Shown: in pieces, positions 16,100-25,317 of the stretch
How the letters are laid out: every line of letters begins with the position of its first letter
How positions within the stretch are numbered: position 1 is the stretch's first letter
NCBI GenBank assembly: GCA_002868945.1
Contig: PKTX01000004.1
Location: 127,425-190,795 of the forward strand
Length of the DNA: 63,371 nucleotides
Direction of reading: 5' to 3'
DNA from: Desulfobulbaceae bacterium
Lineage (GTDB): Bacteria > Desulfobacterota > Desulfobulbia > Desulfobulbales > SURF-16
The notes under the pieces: model-generated
What the model was told of the DNA's origin: nothing
What the model saw: the letters and a program-made list of their open reading frames with translations, nothing else
The model's database searches: none
Made by a program: the position numbers and the translations under genes

Positions 16100-17965
16100 T
16101 TACAGCGGCCAGGCCAACAGCAGCAACGGCAAGGCGATGGCGACCACCAGCATCTCCAACGGTACACCCAGCCGCCAGTAATCGCCGAAGCGGAAACCGC
16201 CCGGCCCCAGGATCAAGGTGTTGTTCTGATGGCCGATGGGGGTAAGAAAGGCACAGGAGGCACCGATGGCCACCGCCATCAGGAAGGAGTCGGCACTCAC
16301 CTCCAGCGCCGCGGCGGTGCCGATGGCGACAGGACACATCACCGCTGCCGTGGCGGCATTGTTCATCAGATCGGAGAGGAACATGGTGACAAGCAGAATC
16401 AGCGCCAGACCGGCCACGGCATGCCCCTGGGCCACCCTCTCCAACATGAAGCGGGCGATGAGATCGGCGGTGCCGGTGGAGGCCATGGCCTCGGCCACCG
16501 GAATCAGGGCGGCCAGCAGCACGATGACCGGCCAGTCGATGGCCTCATACACCGCGCGCGGCGGTACCGTGCGCAGCACCATGGAGGCGAGGACGCCGCC
16601 GGCGAAGGCTATTGCCGCCGGCAGCAGACCGAAGGCCGCGGCGCCCACCGCCAGGGCCATGATAACAGTCGCCTCCCAGGCCTTGCGTTTATCGGGGATG
16701 CGCAGCTCGCGCTCGGCCAGCGGCACACAGCCATTGTCGGCCGCGAACTCCAGGATCGCCTCCGGCGGTCCCTGCATCAGCAGCAGGTCCCCCGACTGGA
16801 TCGCCACCGAACGCAGCCTCTTCATGGAGCGCTGCCCCTCGCGCGACAGTGCCAACAGGTTAAGACCATAGCGGGTGCGCAAGAGGATATCGCTGGCAGA
16901 ACGACCACTCAGCGACGAACCCGGCAGTACGGCAAGCTCCATAAGCACGATATCGCCCGAACCTGCCGCATTATCTTCATCCTTCGCCTGCTCCAGGTCT
17001 GTCTTGCCGGCCCGCTCTTCCGCAAGCGCCTTGCCCTCCTCCGGCTTCTCCTCTTCGCCTGCCTCGGTTGAAGCCACCGCCTCCTCAAGCTGCAGGCCCA
17101 GGGTGGAGAGGACACCGGAGAGCCCTTCGGCCTCCGCCTCAATCATCAGGATATCACCGGCCCGCACCCTGCGCCCGAGATGAGGAGCCGTTAGACGCAC
17201 CCCCTGCTGCGCCAGGCCGAGGATCTGCACATCCTCCTCCAACGCCCCCTCTATTTCGCGCAGCGTCATGCCCACCGCCTTGCTCTCATCCGTGACACGC
17301 ACCTCGGTAATGTAGGCGCCCGACTCGAAGCCCTCCAGGTCGGCAGGTTGGCGCTTCGGCACCAGGCGCCACCCGAGCAGGACGACAAAGAGAATGCCTC
17401 CCCCGGCAACCGCCAGACCAACCCGGCTGAAATCGAACATAGCGAAACTGCCGGCACCTGACTGGACACGGAAGCCGGAGACGATGAGATTAGGCGGCGT
17501 GCCGATCAGGGTGGTCATGCCGCCGAGGATGGTGCCGTAGGCCAGCGGCATCAGCACCTGGCCCGGCGTCAGCTCCAGACGGCGCGACAGCTGGATGGCC
17601 ACCGGCATCAGCAGAGCCATGGCCCCGACGTTGTTCATGAAGCCTGACAACAGCGCCCCCAACGCCACCAGAGAGGTGATACTCAGGGTAACGCCCGCCT
17701 TGGCGGGCAATACGATACGAATCAACGCATCCACGGCCCCCGAGCTCTGCAGGCCGCGGCTCAAAACCAAAACACAGGCCACGGTGATCACCGCCGGGTG
17801 GCTGAAGCCGGCAAAGGCCTCGGCCGGGTCCACCAGTCCGACCATCACCGTGGCCAGCAGGGCGCCGGCAGCGACCATGTCGTGACGCCAGCGGCCCCAC
17901 AAAAACATGGCAATGGTGGCCGCCAGGATGGCAAGAATGAGAAGCTGATCATTTGTCATGGCCAT
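16100..17965 (-). CDS. SLC13/DASS-type permease with two RCK_C (TrkA-C) domains
   Basis: 621 aa inner-membrane protein. Two hydrophobic halves (residues 5-200 and 420-621) carry the paired motifs FMNNVGAMALLMPVA and LMNNAATAAVMCPVA, with GTPPNLIVSGF in between. Two regulatory TrkA-C-like domains sit in the cytosolic middle, separated by an acidic Glu/Lys-rich linker (about 295-335). Members carry dicarboxylates, sulfate or other anions; the substrate cannot be read from sequence. Two in-frame ATGs lie at 17965 and 17959. The AGGGG site fits the second better. The hybrid kinase gene upstream is 143 bases away on the same strand. Confidence 0.88.
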   Translation of the reverse strand: MAMTNDQLLILAILAATIAMFLWGRWRHDMVAAGALLATVMVGLVDPAEAFAGFSHPAVITVACVLVLSRGLQSSGAVDALIRIVLPAKAGVTLSITSLVALGALLSGFMNNVGAMALLMPVAIQLSRRLELTPGQVLMPLAYGTILGGMTTLIGTPPNLIVSGFRVQSGAGSFAMFDFSRVGLAVAGGGILFVVLLGWRLVPKRQPADLEGFESGAYITEVRVTDESKAVGMTLREIEGALEEDVQILGLAQQGVRLTAPHLGRRVRAGDILMIEAEAEGLSGVLSTLGLQLEEAVASTEAGEEEKPEEGKALAEERAGKTDLEQAKDEDNAAGSGDIVLMELAVLPGSSLSGRSASDILLRTRYGLNLLALSREGQRSMKRLRSVAIQSGDLLLMQGPPEAILEFAADNGCVPLAERELRIPDKRKAWEATVIMALAVGAAAFGLLPAAIAFAGGVLASMVLRTVPPRAVYEAIDWPVIVLLAALIPVAEAMASTGTADLIARFMLERVAQGHAVAGLALILLVTMFLSDLMNNAATAAVMCPVAIGTAAALEVSADSFLMAVAIGASCAFLTPIGHQNNTLILGPGGFRFGDYWRLGVPLEMLVVAIALPLLLLAWPL

Positions 17966-18108
17966 ACCCCTTTGTTACCCTGTATCGACGGGCATTGGCC
18001 GGCATGACTGCCGCCCGACCGCAACAGAAGCCTCACAGCGTCGAAATCCAAGCCTCAATGGCCTCGTAAAAAGTCCATTGCAGCGCTGGAGATGGCGTCG
18101 CCACCTCC

Positions 18109-20307
18109 TCAAAGAATATCCCGCAAAACCCGACTGAGACCTTCAATATGATACGGCTTGGGCACAACGCCGACAAAGCCATAGTCGGCAAAGTTGGCCA
18201 TGACCGGATCATTGGAATAACCACTGCTCACCAGCACCCTGGCCTGCGCATCATACTCCAGGAGTTTGGCGGCCGCCTCCTTGCCTCCCATACCGCCGGG
18301 AATGGTGAGATCCATAATAACGGCGGCAAAGGGCCGACCCGCTTCCCTGGCCCGGCCATAGAGCTCCAGGGCCTCTTGTCCGTCCCTGGCCGTTTCCACC
18401 TCATAACCGAGCAACATCAAGGCCTCCCGGGCTATCTCCAGAATAATCTCTTCGTCATCAACCACCAGGATACGGCCACTCCCGTAGAGCAGATCAGCCG
18501 CTGTGGCAGCAGGTTGCGGCGCCGTTACAGCTGCCGGCAAGTGGATAAAAAAGGTTGTGCCCCCACCAACACGGCTCTCCACGGTCAGCAAACCCCGGTG
18601 CCGCTTTATTATGGTATGACAAATGGCCAAGCCCAGGCCGTTGCCGCTCTTTTTCGTGGTGAAGTAGGGATCAAAGATATGGGGCAGATGTTCGGCGGCA
18701 ATGCCGGGACCGTCATCGGCATAGGAGAGGCGGACATAGCGGCCGGCTGCCAGGGGACTTGCCTCATGGTCACCAATGGTGACATTCTCGGCCGAAACCG
18801 CAATGGTGCCGCCCTCGGGCATGGCCTGCACGGCATTGAATGCCAGGTTCTGGACAACCTGACTTATCTGGCCGCTGTCGATATCCGCAGGCCACAGATC
18901 ATCAGGCAGGTCATACTCGGCCCTGACCCTGGAGCCGCTCAGGACAAAATCAGAGGCCTCCCGTACCAGTGCGGCCACACTTGCCGAACGCCGGACGGGC
19001 TCCCCGCCTCTGGAAAAGGTAAGGAGTTGCTGGGTCAGGTCCCGGGCCCGCAGGGCGGCATATTCCGTCTCCCGCAACTTGTCGTAGACCTTGTCGTGCG
19101 GCTGACAATAAATCTTGGCCAGTGAAATATTGCCGAGAACGCCGGTGAGAATGTTGTTGAAGTCATGGGCGATGCCGCCGGCCAGGATACCCACCGACTC
19201 TATTCTGGCAATGCGCTGCAGATTTTCCTCCATCTTCTTGATCTCGGTAATGTCATTGAACACCGTGAGCACAAAGCGATTATCCTGCAATTCGATAATC
19301 CTGGAAAACATCAGGGCATGGCGCGGCTGCCCCTTCACCATGAAGGTTTTCTCCAGGCCGTTCACCTCACCTTTCTGCTGCAGGGCCACGAGCAGGTCCT
19401 GCCGATCACTTTCACTGTAAAAACCAAGCTCAACCACGCTCCTGCCCAACACATCCCGGCAGCTCACCCCGGTGGTGCGGCAGAACTCCATGTTGACATC
19501 AATGAGCCGACCGCTCTGCAGATCGGTCAGGGCGACCGCCATGGGCGCCAGATCGAAAAGGGCCCGAAACTTGGCCTCATTTTCGCGCAGGGCCTGCTCG
19601 GTCTGCAAACGGATGGTGACGTCCTCCACCAGCTCGATAAAGCCGTCCGTCTCACCCGCCGCATCAAGCAACGGAAAGGCGCGGATCCGGACATCGAAGC
19701 GGCTGCCGTCACCCCGCACCCCCTGGGTAATCTCCTCCTGTGCCTTACCGCTTGCCATGGCGCGCACGCCGGGGCAATGGCCGCATACCTCTTTGCGCCC
19801 CTCAAATTCCTGGTAGCAGAGCTTGCCGACAAAGGTGGCCGGATCACGACGAAACAAGCGGCCCTGGGTGGCATTGGTCATTCGTATACGATGATCCTTG
19901 CCAATCAGGGTCACCCCCAGGTCGATATTGTCCACCAGGGTTCTGTAGAGCTTTTCGCTGGCCGAGAGCGCCTCTTCGGTGCGGTTACGTCGGTTGATCT
20001 CCAGGCGCGCATCATAGGCAAAGAGAAAAAACATGAAACAGGGCAGAAAGAGAATCTCGAAATAATCCTCAAGCCCATCGAAATAGGCGGTGATGCCGGC
20101 GTACTCCAGGACATTGGCCCCTGACACAAAAAAATAGATGGCTAGACAGATTACCAGCAGATACCTGCTGAAATTATCGAGCCGCCCTGCAGGAATGAGC
20201 AGGGCCCGGTAGATGGCAAATGCGAAAAAAAGGGTGGCCAGGCCGTCAAAGACGACAATCATCAAATTCTGCACAGCATTGCCGCTCCCGGAAAGTTGTC
20301 CGGCCAC
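18109..20307 (-). CDS. Hybrid sensor histidine kinase / response regulator
   Basis: 732 aa from GTG 20307, or 717 aa from ATG 20262; neither has a clear ribosome site. Three membrane segments (about 15-115) form the sensor, followed by a PAS domain with cysteines (CYQEF, VCGHCPG), a second PAS, a HisKA domain with the active His in GGIAHDFNNILTG, a HATPase domain (YADDGPGIAAEHLPHIFDPY) and a receiver with its Asp in AVIMDLTIPGG. The class is like the NtrB/HisKA-with-REC hybrids of deltaproteobacteria. The sensor segment is homologous to the small protein encoded just upstream at 20339-20611. No output domain is present. Confidence 0.88.
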   Translation of the reverse strand: MAGQLSGSGNAVQNLMIVVFDGLATLFFAFAIYRALLIPAGRLDNFSRYLLVICLAIYFFVSGANVLEYAGITAYFDGLEDYFEILFLPCFMFFLFAYDARLEINRRNRTEEALSASEKLYRTLVDNIDLGVTLIGKDHRIRMTNATQGRLFRRDPATFVGKLCYQEFEGRKEVCGHCPGVRAMASGKAQEEITQGVRGDGSRFDVRIRAFPLLDAAGETDGFIELVEDVTIRLQTEQALRENEAKFRALFDLAPMAVALTDLQSGRLIDVNMEFCRTTGVSCRDVLGRSVVELGFYSESDRQDLLVALQQKGEVNGLEKTFMVKGQPRHALMFSRIIELQDNRFVLTVFNDITEIKKMEENLQRIARIESVGILAGGIAHDFNNILTGVLGNISLAKIYCQPHDKVYDKLRETEYAALRARDLTQQLLTFSRGGEPVRRSASVAALVREASDFVLSGSRVRAEYDLPDDLWPADIDSGQISQVVQNLAFNAVQAMPEGGTIAVSAENVTIGDHEASPLAAGRYVRLSYADDGPGIAAEHLPHIFDPYFTTKKSGNGLGLAICHTIIKRHRGLLTVESRVGGGTTFFIHLPAAVTAPQPAATAADLLYGSGRILVVDDEEIILEIAREALMLLGYEVETARDGQEALELYGRAREAGRPFAAVIMDLTIPGGMGGKEAAAKLLEYDAQARVLVSSGYSNDPVMANFADYGFVGVVPKPYHIEGLSRVLRDIL

Positions 20308-20338
20308 AAGCTGTTAACCGCATCCAGTCGATCCGGCA

Positions 20339-20611
20339 TCAGAGGGCCCTCCTGCTGCTCAGCCGATAGCAACCCACGGCAAAAGACAATCCTGCCGCGG
20401 CATAGCATAAGTGCTCCAGACCATTAAAAAATCCCCCCCAGAAAACCCCTTCCAGGACGGTAAAGACAAAGGCGCCGACAAGGGAGAAAAACCCGGTATA
20501 AAAAAAGGATAATTCCGACAGACGACGCCTGCGAAACACCACCTCGACAATCACCAGGGCAAAAAAGGCAACAAGCAGATTGACGATCTCACTCTCCTGC
20601 ACAACGACCAT
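20339..20611 (-). CDS. Small three-helix membrane protein homologous to the adjacent kinase sensor
   Basis: 90 aa with three hydrophobic helices. It shares VLE followed by FF/YF-N/D-GLE with the membrane sensor of the neighbouring hybrid kinase (VLEGVFWGGFFNGLEH here, VLEYAGITAYFDGLED there), at the same distance from the N-terminus. It looks like a free copy of the sensor domain. ATG 20611 has AGGAG at good spacing; the longer frame to 20719 does not. The kinase starts 31 bases downstream, so the two are probably co-expressed. Confidence 0.7.
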   Translation of the reverse strand: MVVVQESEIVNLLVAFFALVIVEVVFRRRRLSELSFFYTGFFSLVGAFVFTVLEGVFWGGFFNGLEHLCYAAAGLSFAVGCYRLSSRRAL

Positions 20612-21037
20612 AGAGCACACTCCTTTGGCACACCGGGATGGTGACACCATCGCCCCCAACACACCATTCGCCCAAAAGATTACAGAAACGCTCCTGCCGG
20701 GCCGGCAGTCGGAGCGCAAGCGCCATCAAGCAAGAAAATATTACTACACAGGGGAATAAAAAGGCAAACATCCGCTACCGTTTGCCGCCACAAATCACAG
20801 ATACGACAAAAATGCGGGATCATTTCCCTCCTCTCTTGACGGACGCCCAAAAAGCCGATCCTGGTAGTGGCCAAGCAAAAATGGGAGGCGTGAGACGACA
20901 CAAACGAGTCGCGCACATTGCAGGGAAGAAGACGAAGGAGGAGTGACGAGATAGTGCCCAACGACAAGGCAGGTGGCGACTTTTTACGATGCCATTCTTC
21001 CGGCATCTTGGCCACCTGCTGTCGGCACCGCCGCACC
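20612..21037. other. Intergenic, no feature supported
   Basis: 426 bases between the small membrane protein and the CLC gene. Open frames on either strand lack ribosome sites and family resemblance. I see no repeat of the R1-R4 families and no convincing promoter. Confidence 0.4.
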
Positions 21038-22810
21038 TCAACTCTTTCTGCGGACGGGCAGGCGGCAGACCATGGAGGAGACCGGTTGCACCTGGTCGTG
21101 GAGGACATGCTGGTTATAGGCGGTGACCAGATCATCCTTTTTCAGACAGCCCACCACCTGCCGGGGATTATCTCTGGCCACCACCGGCAGAAACGAGAAG
21201 TGTTGACTGGCAAAGAGGTGAAAGGCATCTTCAAGATTCTCGTCCTCTCTGACCGTGGTAACCTTACTCTGCATAAGATCGCGGGCCAGGACCGCATCCC
21301 CGTTGTAGTTGGGATCCGCCAAGGGGGCCCGCACATCGCGCAGGGTCAGAACTCCGGCCAGCAGGCCCGCCTCATCCAGCACAACGAAATGGGGAAAGGG
21401 ACTGGCCAGAACCTCTTCCACCACCTTGCAGAAAGGGCTCGTATCGGCCAGGGGCGTAAAGTCACGGCAGAGATAATCAGCCACCTTCATGGCGCGCAGG
21501 CGATTGGCGTCATGACCTCGGACAATGCGGATACCTGCCATGAGCAGCTTGGTCTCATAGATGGAATAGCCGTGCAGAAGACGGACCACGATGATACTGG
21601 GGATACAGGCAACCATCAGGGGCAACACCACCTCGTAATTATAGGTAAGCTCGAAGATGGTCAGGATGGCGGTGATGGGCGCCAGGGTGGTGCCGGCCAC
21701 CACCGCCCCCATCCCCACCAGCCCATAGTGCACGGGAGCCAGCTGGGCCTCGGGCCAAATAAGCTGGGCGCCATGACCGAAAACAAGCCCCAGCATGGCA
21801 CCGAGAAAAAGGGAGGGCGCAAAAATGCCGCCACTCATGCCGGAGCCGACACAGGCGGAGGTGGCAACGAGCTTGGCCACCAGCAGGATAGCGGCTGTCG
21901 CCAGCAGGACATTGCCCTGCAGGGCCTGATTTACCGTTTCATAGCCGACGCTGAGGGCCTGGGGATAGAAGAGACCGACAACACCCACCACCACACCGCC
22001 CAGGGTCGGCGCAAACCAGGCCGGCACCCTGCCTCTTTCCAGCAAGCCGGAGACGGCAAAGACAATGGCCATGAAGAGCAGACTGAACAGGCCGGCCGCC
22101 AGGCCAAGGAGACCATAAAGCACCAGTTCGCCCGAGTGGTCCAAGACAAAGGTGTGGGCCTGAAAAAGCGCCTCGCCGGAGCCGAAGAACTTGGCAACCA
22201 CGGTGCCGGTAACCGCGGCAATAACAATATTGGCAAGAAAGGCGATTTCCAGGTCAAAGAGCAGGATCTCCACCACAAAGAGGGTGCCGGCCATGGGAGC
22301 ATGGAAGGTGGCGGCAATGCCTGCCGCCGCCCCGCAGGCCACAGCCATGCGGCGATGCACGGGACCAAGGCGAAAAAACTGGGTCAGCGACGAACCGATG
22401 GAGGCGCCGATCTGGACGATGGGTCCCTCCCGGCCCAGCGAGCAACCAGCGGCAATAAAGGTGGCGGTGGCCAAGCTCTTGGCCACTGTGACGCGATGCC
22501 TGATGATGCCGTCACGCATTGCCAGGGCGGCCATGACCTCGGGGACTCCGGGCCCCTTGATTTCCGGGGCCACATAGGCCAGCAGCGGCCCCAGCATGAG
22601 GCCGGCCAATACCGGCATGATCAGGCGCAGATACCAGGGCGCCTGCTGATAGGAAGAGAGGAAATCGGTACCGCCTGGCCAGAAGAGCGCGGTTTCCAGG
22701 CCGATGAGCCAGCGGAAGAAAAGGGCGCCGAAACCGGCCAGAACGCCGATCACCAGGGCCAACAGCAGGGGAAAGACTATCTGGAAAAAGGCAGGACGCG
22801 GCGCGGCCAT
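21038..22810 (-). CDS. CLC-family chloride channel/transporter with CBS pair
   Basis: 590 aa. CLC signature segments are present: GPGVPEV (about 86), GREGPIVQIGASIGSSL (about 127, with the gating glutamate) and GSGMSGGIFAPSLFLG (about 330). The gating Glu suggests H+/Cl- exchange rather than a pure channel, but that is inference. The last 130 residues hold two CBS domains, which in this family bind adenine nucleotides and modulate flux. AAGGAG lies before the ATG. It is a single-gene unit. Confidence 0.92.
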   Translation of the reverse strand: MAAPRPAFFQIVFPLLLALVIGVLAGFGALFFRWLIGLETALFWPGGTDFLSSYQQAPWYLRLIMPVLAGLMLGPLLAYVAPEIKGPGVPEVMAALAMRDGIIRHRVTVAKSLATATFIAAGCSLGREGPIVQIGASIGSSLTQFFRLGPVHRRMAVACGAAAGIAATFHAPMAGTLFVVEILLFDLEIAFLANIVIAAVTGTVVAKFFGSGEALFQAHTFVLDHSGELVLYGLLGLAAGLFSLLFMAIVFAVSGLLERGRVPAWFAPTLGGVVVGVVGLFYPQALSVGYETVNQALQGNVLLATAAILLVAKLVATSACVGSGMSGGIFAPSLFLGAMLGLVFGHGAQLIWPEAQLAPVHYGLVGMGAVVAGTTLAPITAILTIFELTYNYEVVLPLMVACIPSIIVVRLLHGYSIYETKLLMAGIRIVRGHDANRLRAMKVADYLCRDFTPLADTSPFCKVVEEVLASPFPHFVVLDEAGLLAGVLTLRDVRAPLADPNYNGDAVLARDLMQSKVTTVREDENLEDAFHLFASQHFSFLPVVARDNPRQVVGCLKKDDLVTAYNQHVLHDQVQPVSSMVCRLPVRRKS

Positions 22811-22949
22811 GGCTCTCCTTGCTCATTATTTCCGGTTTATTGCCGCCTCACCGTCACGCCGTCACGGCTGTGGGCCATCGGCAAGCAGACAGAGGGCAGC
22901 TCTGTCTGCCTCTCAGTATAGGAGATGACCGGCAAAAAAACCAGGCACG

Positions 22950-24275
22950 TCACTCTTTCTTGAGCTTGTGTTTTGCCATCTTGTAGCGCAGGACCCGTTC
23001 ACTGATCCCCAGGGCCTCGGCCGCCCTGGTCTGCACCCAATCATACCTCTCCAGGGCATCCATGATCAGGCGGCGTTCCACCTCGTCAAGGCGCGTCCCC
23101 AGGTCACCGGTGCCGCTCTCCTGGCCCAGACGAATCTCCCGAGGCAGATCCCCCGGCACAATGGTGGTGGAGCGGGTCAGGGCCACCAGGCGCTGGATCA
23201 GGTGCTCAAGCTCCCTGATATTGCCGGGCCAGGGATATTTGACCAGCACATCGAGGGTCTGCCGATTCATGGTCACCGGCTGAAAGCTGTACTTCTCCAG
23301 AAAGAAGTCCACCAGCAGCGGGATATCCTCCTTGCGGCGTCGCAAGGGCGGGACCTCAAGCTCCAGGACATTCAAGCGATAAAAGAGATCCTCGCGGAAA
23401 TCACCCTTTTCCACCATGGTTTTCAGATCGCGGTTGGTGGCGGCAATCACCCGGACATCCACCTCAATATCCGCCTCGCTGCCCACCCGGCTGATGCGAT
23501 TCTCCTGCAGGGCCCGCAACAGCTTGGCCTGCAGGTGGAGGGGCAGCTCACCCACCTCATCCAGAAAGAGACTGCCGCCCTGGGCCAATTCAAAACGGCC
23601 CTTCCGCCTGCTGTCGGCACCGGTAAAGGCACCCTTTTCGTGGCCAAACAGCTCAGACTCAAAGAGGTTTTCCGGCACAGCGGCGCAGTTGAGCTCCACA
23701 AAGGGGCTGCTGCGCCGTGGGCTCAGGAGATGCAACAGCCTGCCGATGAGTTCCTTGCCCGTCCCGGTTTCGCCGCGGACAAGAACCGTCCAGGGCGTTC
23801 TGGCCATGCGCCGCACCAGAGAGAGAAGCTCCTTCATGGCCGGTCCTTCGCCGATGACCTGCAGGGGAAGCTCCTCATCCAGCATGGCGGTGATCTCACC
23901 CGCCTCCTGATCAACAGCCAGCTGATCGGCGATGGCCTCTATTTTTTCCTGCAGCCGCCTGAGATCCACCGGTTTTTCGAGAAAATCATCCGCACCGAGA
24001 CGCATGATTTTCACGGCCATGTCCACACTGGCATAGGCGGTGATCATGATAACCCGTACCAGGGGATTCTTTTTTTTCAGCCGGGCCAGCACTTCATCGC
24101 CGCCCATGCCCTCCATCTTCAGATCAAGGAGGACAAGATCAATGGCGCTCTGCTCGAAAATCTCCAAGGCCTGCCGTCCCGAGGCGGCGCTCAGGACGCT
24201 ATGTGCCTGGCGATCAAGAAAACCGCGCAGCATATCTCGCTGCATTTCCTCATCATCAACTATCAAAATATTCAT
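22950..24275 (-). CDS. Sigma-54-dependent response regulator (ZraR/AtoC type)
   Basis: 441 aa. The receiver (1-118) has DDEE at 7-10, the phospho-acceptor Asp at 51 (LVLLDLKM) and Lys in FLEKPVDL. The AAA+ domain has GETGTGKE, GAFTGAD and LFLDEVGE. The Fis helix-turn-helix is at the C-terminus (TRAAEALGISERVLRYKM). ATG 24275 gives the canonical receiver start; GGTGAG precedes it. Its partner kinase is probably 25259-26755. A likely target is the sigma-54 promoter at 27959-27974. Confidence 0.9.
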   Translation of the reverse strand: MNILIVDDEEMQRDMLRGFLDRQAHSVLSAASGRQALEIFEQSAIDLVLLDLKMEGMGGDEVLARLKKKNPLVRVIMITAYASVDMAVKIMRLGADDFLEKPVDLRRLQEKIEAIADQLAVDQEAGEITAMLDEELPLQVIGEGPAMKELLSLVRRMARTPWTVLVRGETGTGKELIGRLLHLLSPRRSSPFVELNCAAVPENLFESELFGHEKGAFTGADSRRKGRFELAQGGSLFLDEVGELPLHLQAKLLRALQENRISRVGSEADIEVDVRVIAATNRDLKTMVEKGDFREDLFYRLNVLELEVPPLRRRKEDIPLLVDFFLEKYSFQPVTMNRQTLDVLVKYPWPGNIRELEHLIQRLVALTRSTTIVPGDLPREIRLGQESGTGDLGTRLDEVERRLIMDALERYDWVQTRAAEALGISERVLRYKMAKHKLKKE

Positions 24276-24351
24276 CGCTGTCTCACCCGGCAGAACCACT
24301 CGTCCAGTCCCGGTTGTTGCCTCCTGAAAAAGAAGGGGACTCTACTTTCAT

Positions 24352-24381
24352 TTGAGTTTCATGATTTTTTCCAGCTATACT
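24352..24381 (+). promoter_or_regulatory. Sigma-70-type promoter of the receiver-domain gene
   Basis: TTGAGT (24352-24357), 18-base spacer, TATACT (24376-24381). It lies 73 bases upstream of the ATG at 24454 and just outside the response-regulator gene on the other strand. Confidence 0.5.
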
Positions 24382-24453
24382 CTTACTGAGGCGGCAGCAA
24401 AACCACACCTCCACCGTAAACATTTTCAGTTTAAAAACCAGGAGAACAGCGGC

Positions 24454-25317
24454 ATGGCCTATCACCACCTCACCTTTCAGGATGATGCAGCGCCCTTTAT
24501 TGAAGATGTGGAGCAGCATCTTGTGGCCGCCCGGCAAAGCCCCGACGACCTCAAGCTGATCCGCAACAGCGCCAACTCCCTGCGCACCCTGCACGGTGTG
24601 GCAAACCTCTTTAATCTCGACAACATGAGCCGCCTGGCCTCCCTGGCGGCAGACGGCCTGGACCGCATCTGCAAAGCCGGCCTGCAGGCAGATCCAGCCT
24701 TTCTCAAAACAATTCTGGAGCTTCTTGCCGAATTGCGGCAGGCCGGCGACCACGACATGGGCGACCGAGTCACCCACAACCTGAGCGCCACCCTGGCCCC
24801 CTTTGCCGGCCAATCGCTCACCCAGCTCTCTGAAGCGTCGCCAGCCACTGAAACCAGAATCATGGTGGTGGATGATGAGGATATCAATCGTATCCTCCTG
24901 GAAGAGTTCATCCGCAGCTTCAGTCAGGAGATCAAGATCACCTCGGTGGCCACGGCGGCCGAGGCCATCTATCACTATCTCACTGAAGATTTTGACCTGG
25001 TCTTTCTCGACATCATGATGCCGGAGGTGGACGGCAATCACTTCCTGACCATTGTTGAAAAAAATCGGCAGCTCGAAAATATCGGCGGTGATGCCAACAT
25101 CGTCGTGCAGACGGCTGTCCAGTCCCTGGCCGAGCTTCTTGCCATTGTCCACAAGGAGAGCGTCCTTGAGGTGATCCGCAAACCCTTTCCCAGGGAACGC
25201 ATCTGCACCTGTATCGAGCGCTACTGCCCGGCCTTTCGCCACACGCAGCCCGGCAACGTCAACCGACGCCAGGCAGCCACACACCGACCTGCAACACCCC
25301 CGGCCGAATCTCTTTAA
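24454..25317 (+). CDS. Hpt-like plus receiver-domain protein
   Basis: 287 aa. The first 115 residues form helices like an Hpt/CheA-P1 bundle, but the phospho-histidine position reads SLRTLHGVANLF: Arg44 where Hpt proteins have His, and His47 where they have Lys/Gly-preceding residue. A receiver domain follows from about 134 (MVVDDEDINRILLEEF, Asp in LVFLDIMMPEVDG, Lys in VIRKPF). There is no DNA-binding or enzyme output. The ATG has AGGAG at good distance. The gene lies opposite and between a sigma-54 regulator and its kinase, and its 3' end overlaps the kinase 3' end by 59 bases. Confidence 0.75.
   Translation: MAYHHLTFQDDAAPFIEDVEQHLVAARQSPDDLKLIRNSANSLRTLHGVANLFNLDNMSRLASLAADGLDRICKAGLQADPAFLKTILELLAELRQAGDHDMGDRVTHNLSATLAPFAGQSLTQLSEASPATETRIMVVDDEDINRILLEEFIRSFSQEIKITSVATAAEAIYHYLTEDFDLVFLDIMMPEVDGNHFLTIVEKNRQLENIGGDANIVVQTAVQSLAELLAIVHKESVLEVIRKPFPRERICTCIERYCPAFRHTQPGNVNRRQAATHRPATPPAESL

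Noticed and set aside
20918-22921. 667-codon plus-strand frame
   Set aside because: His/Gln/Gly-rich shadow of the CLC transporter gene; no domain seen.
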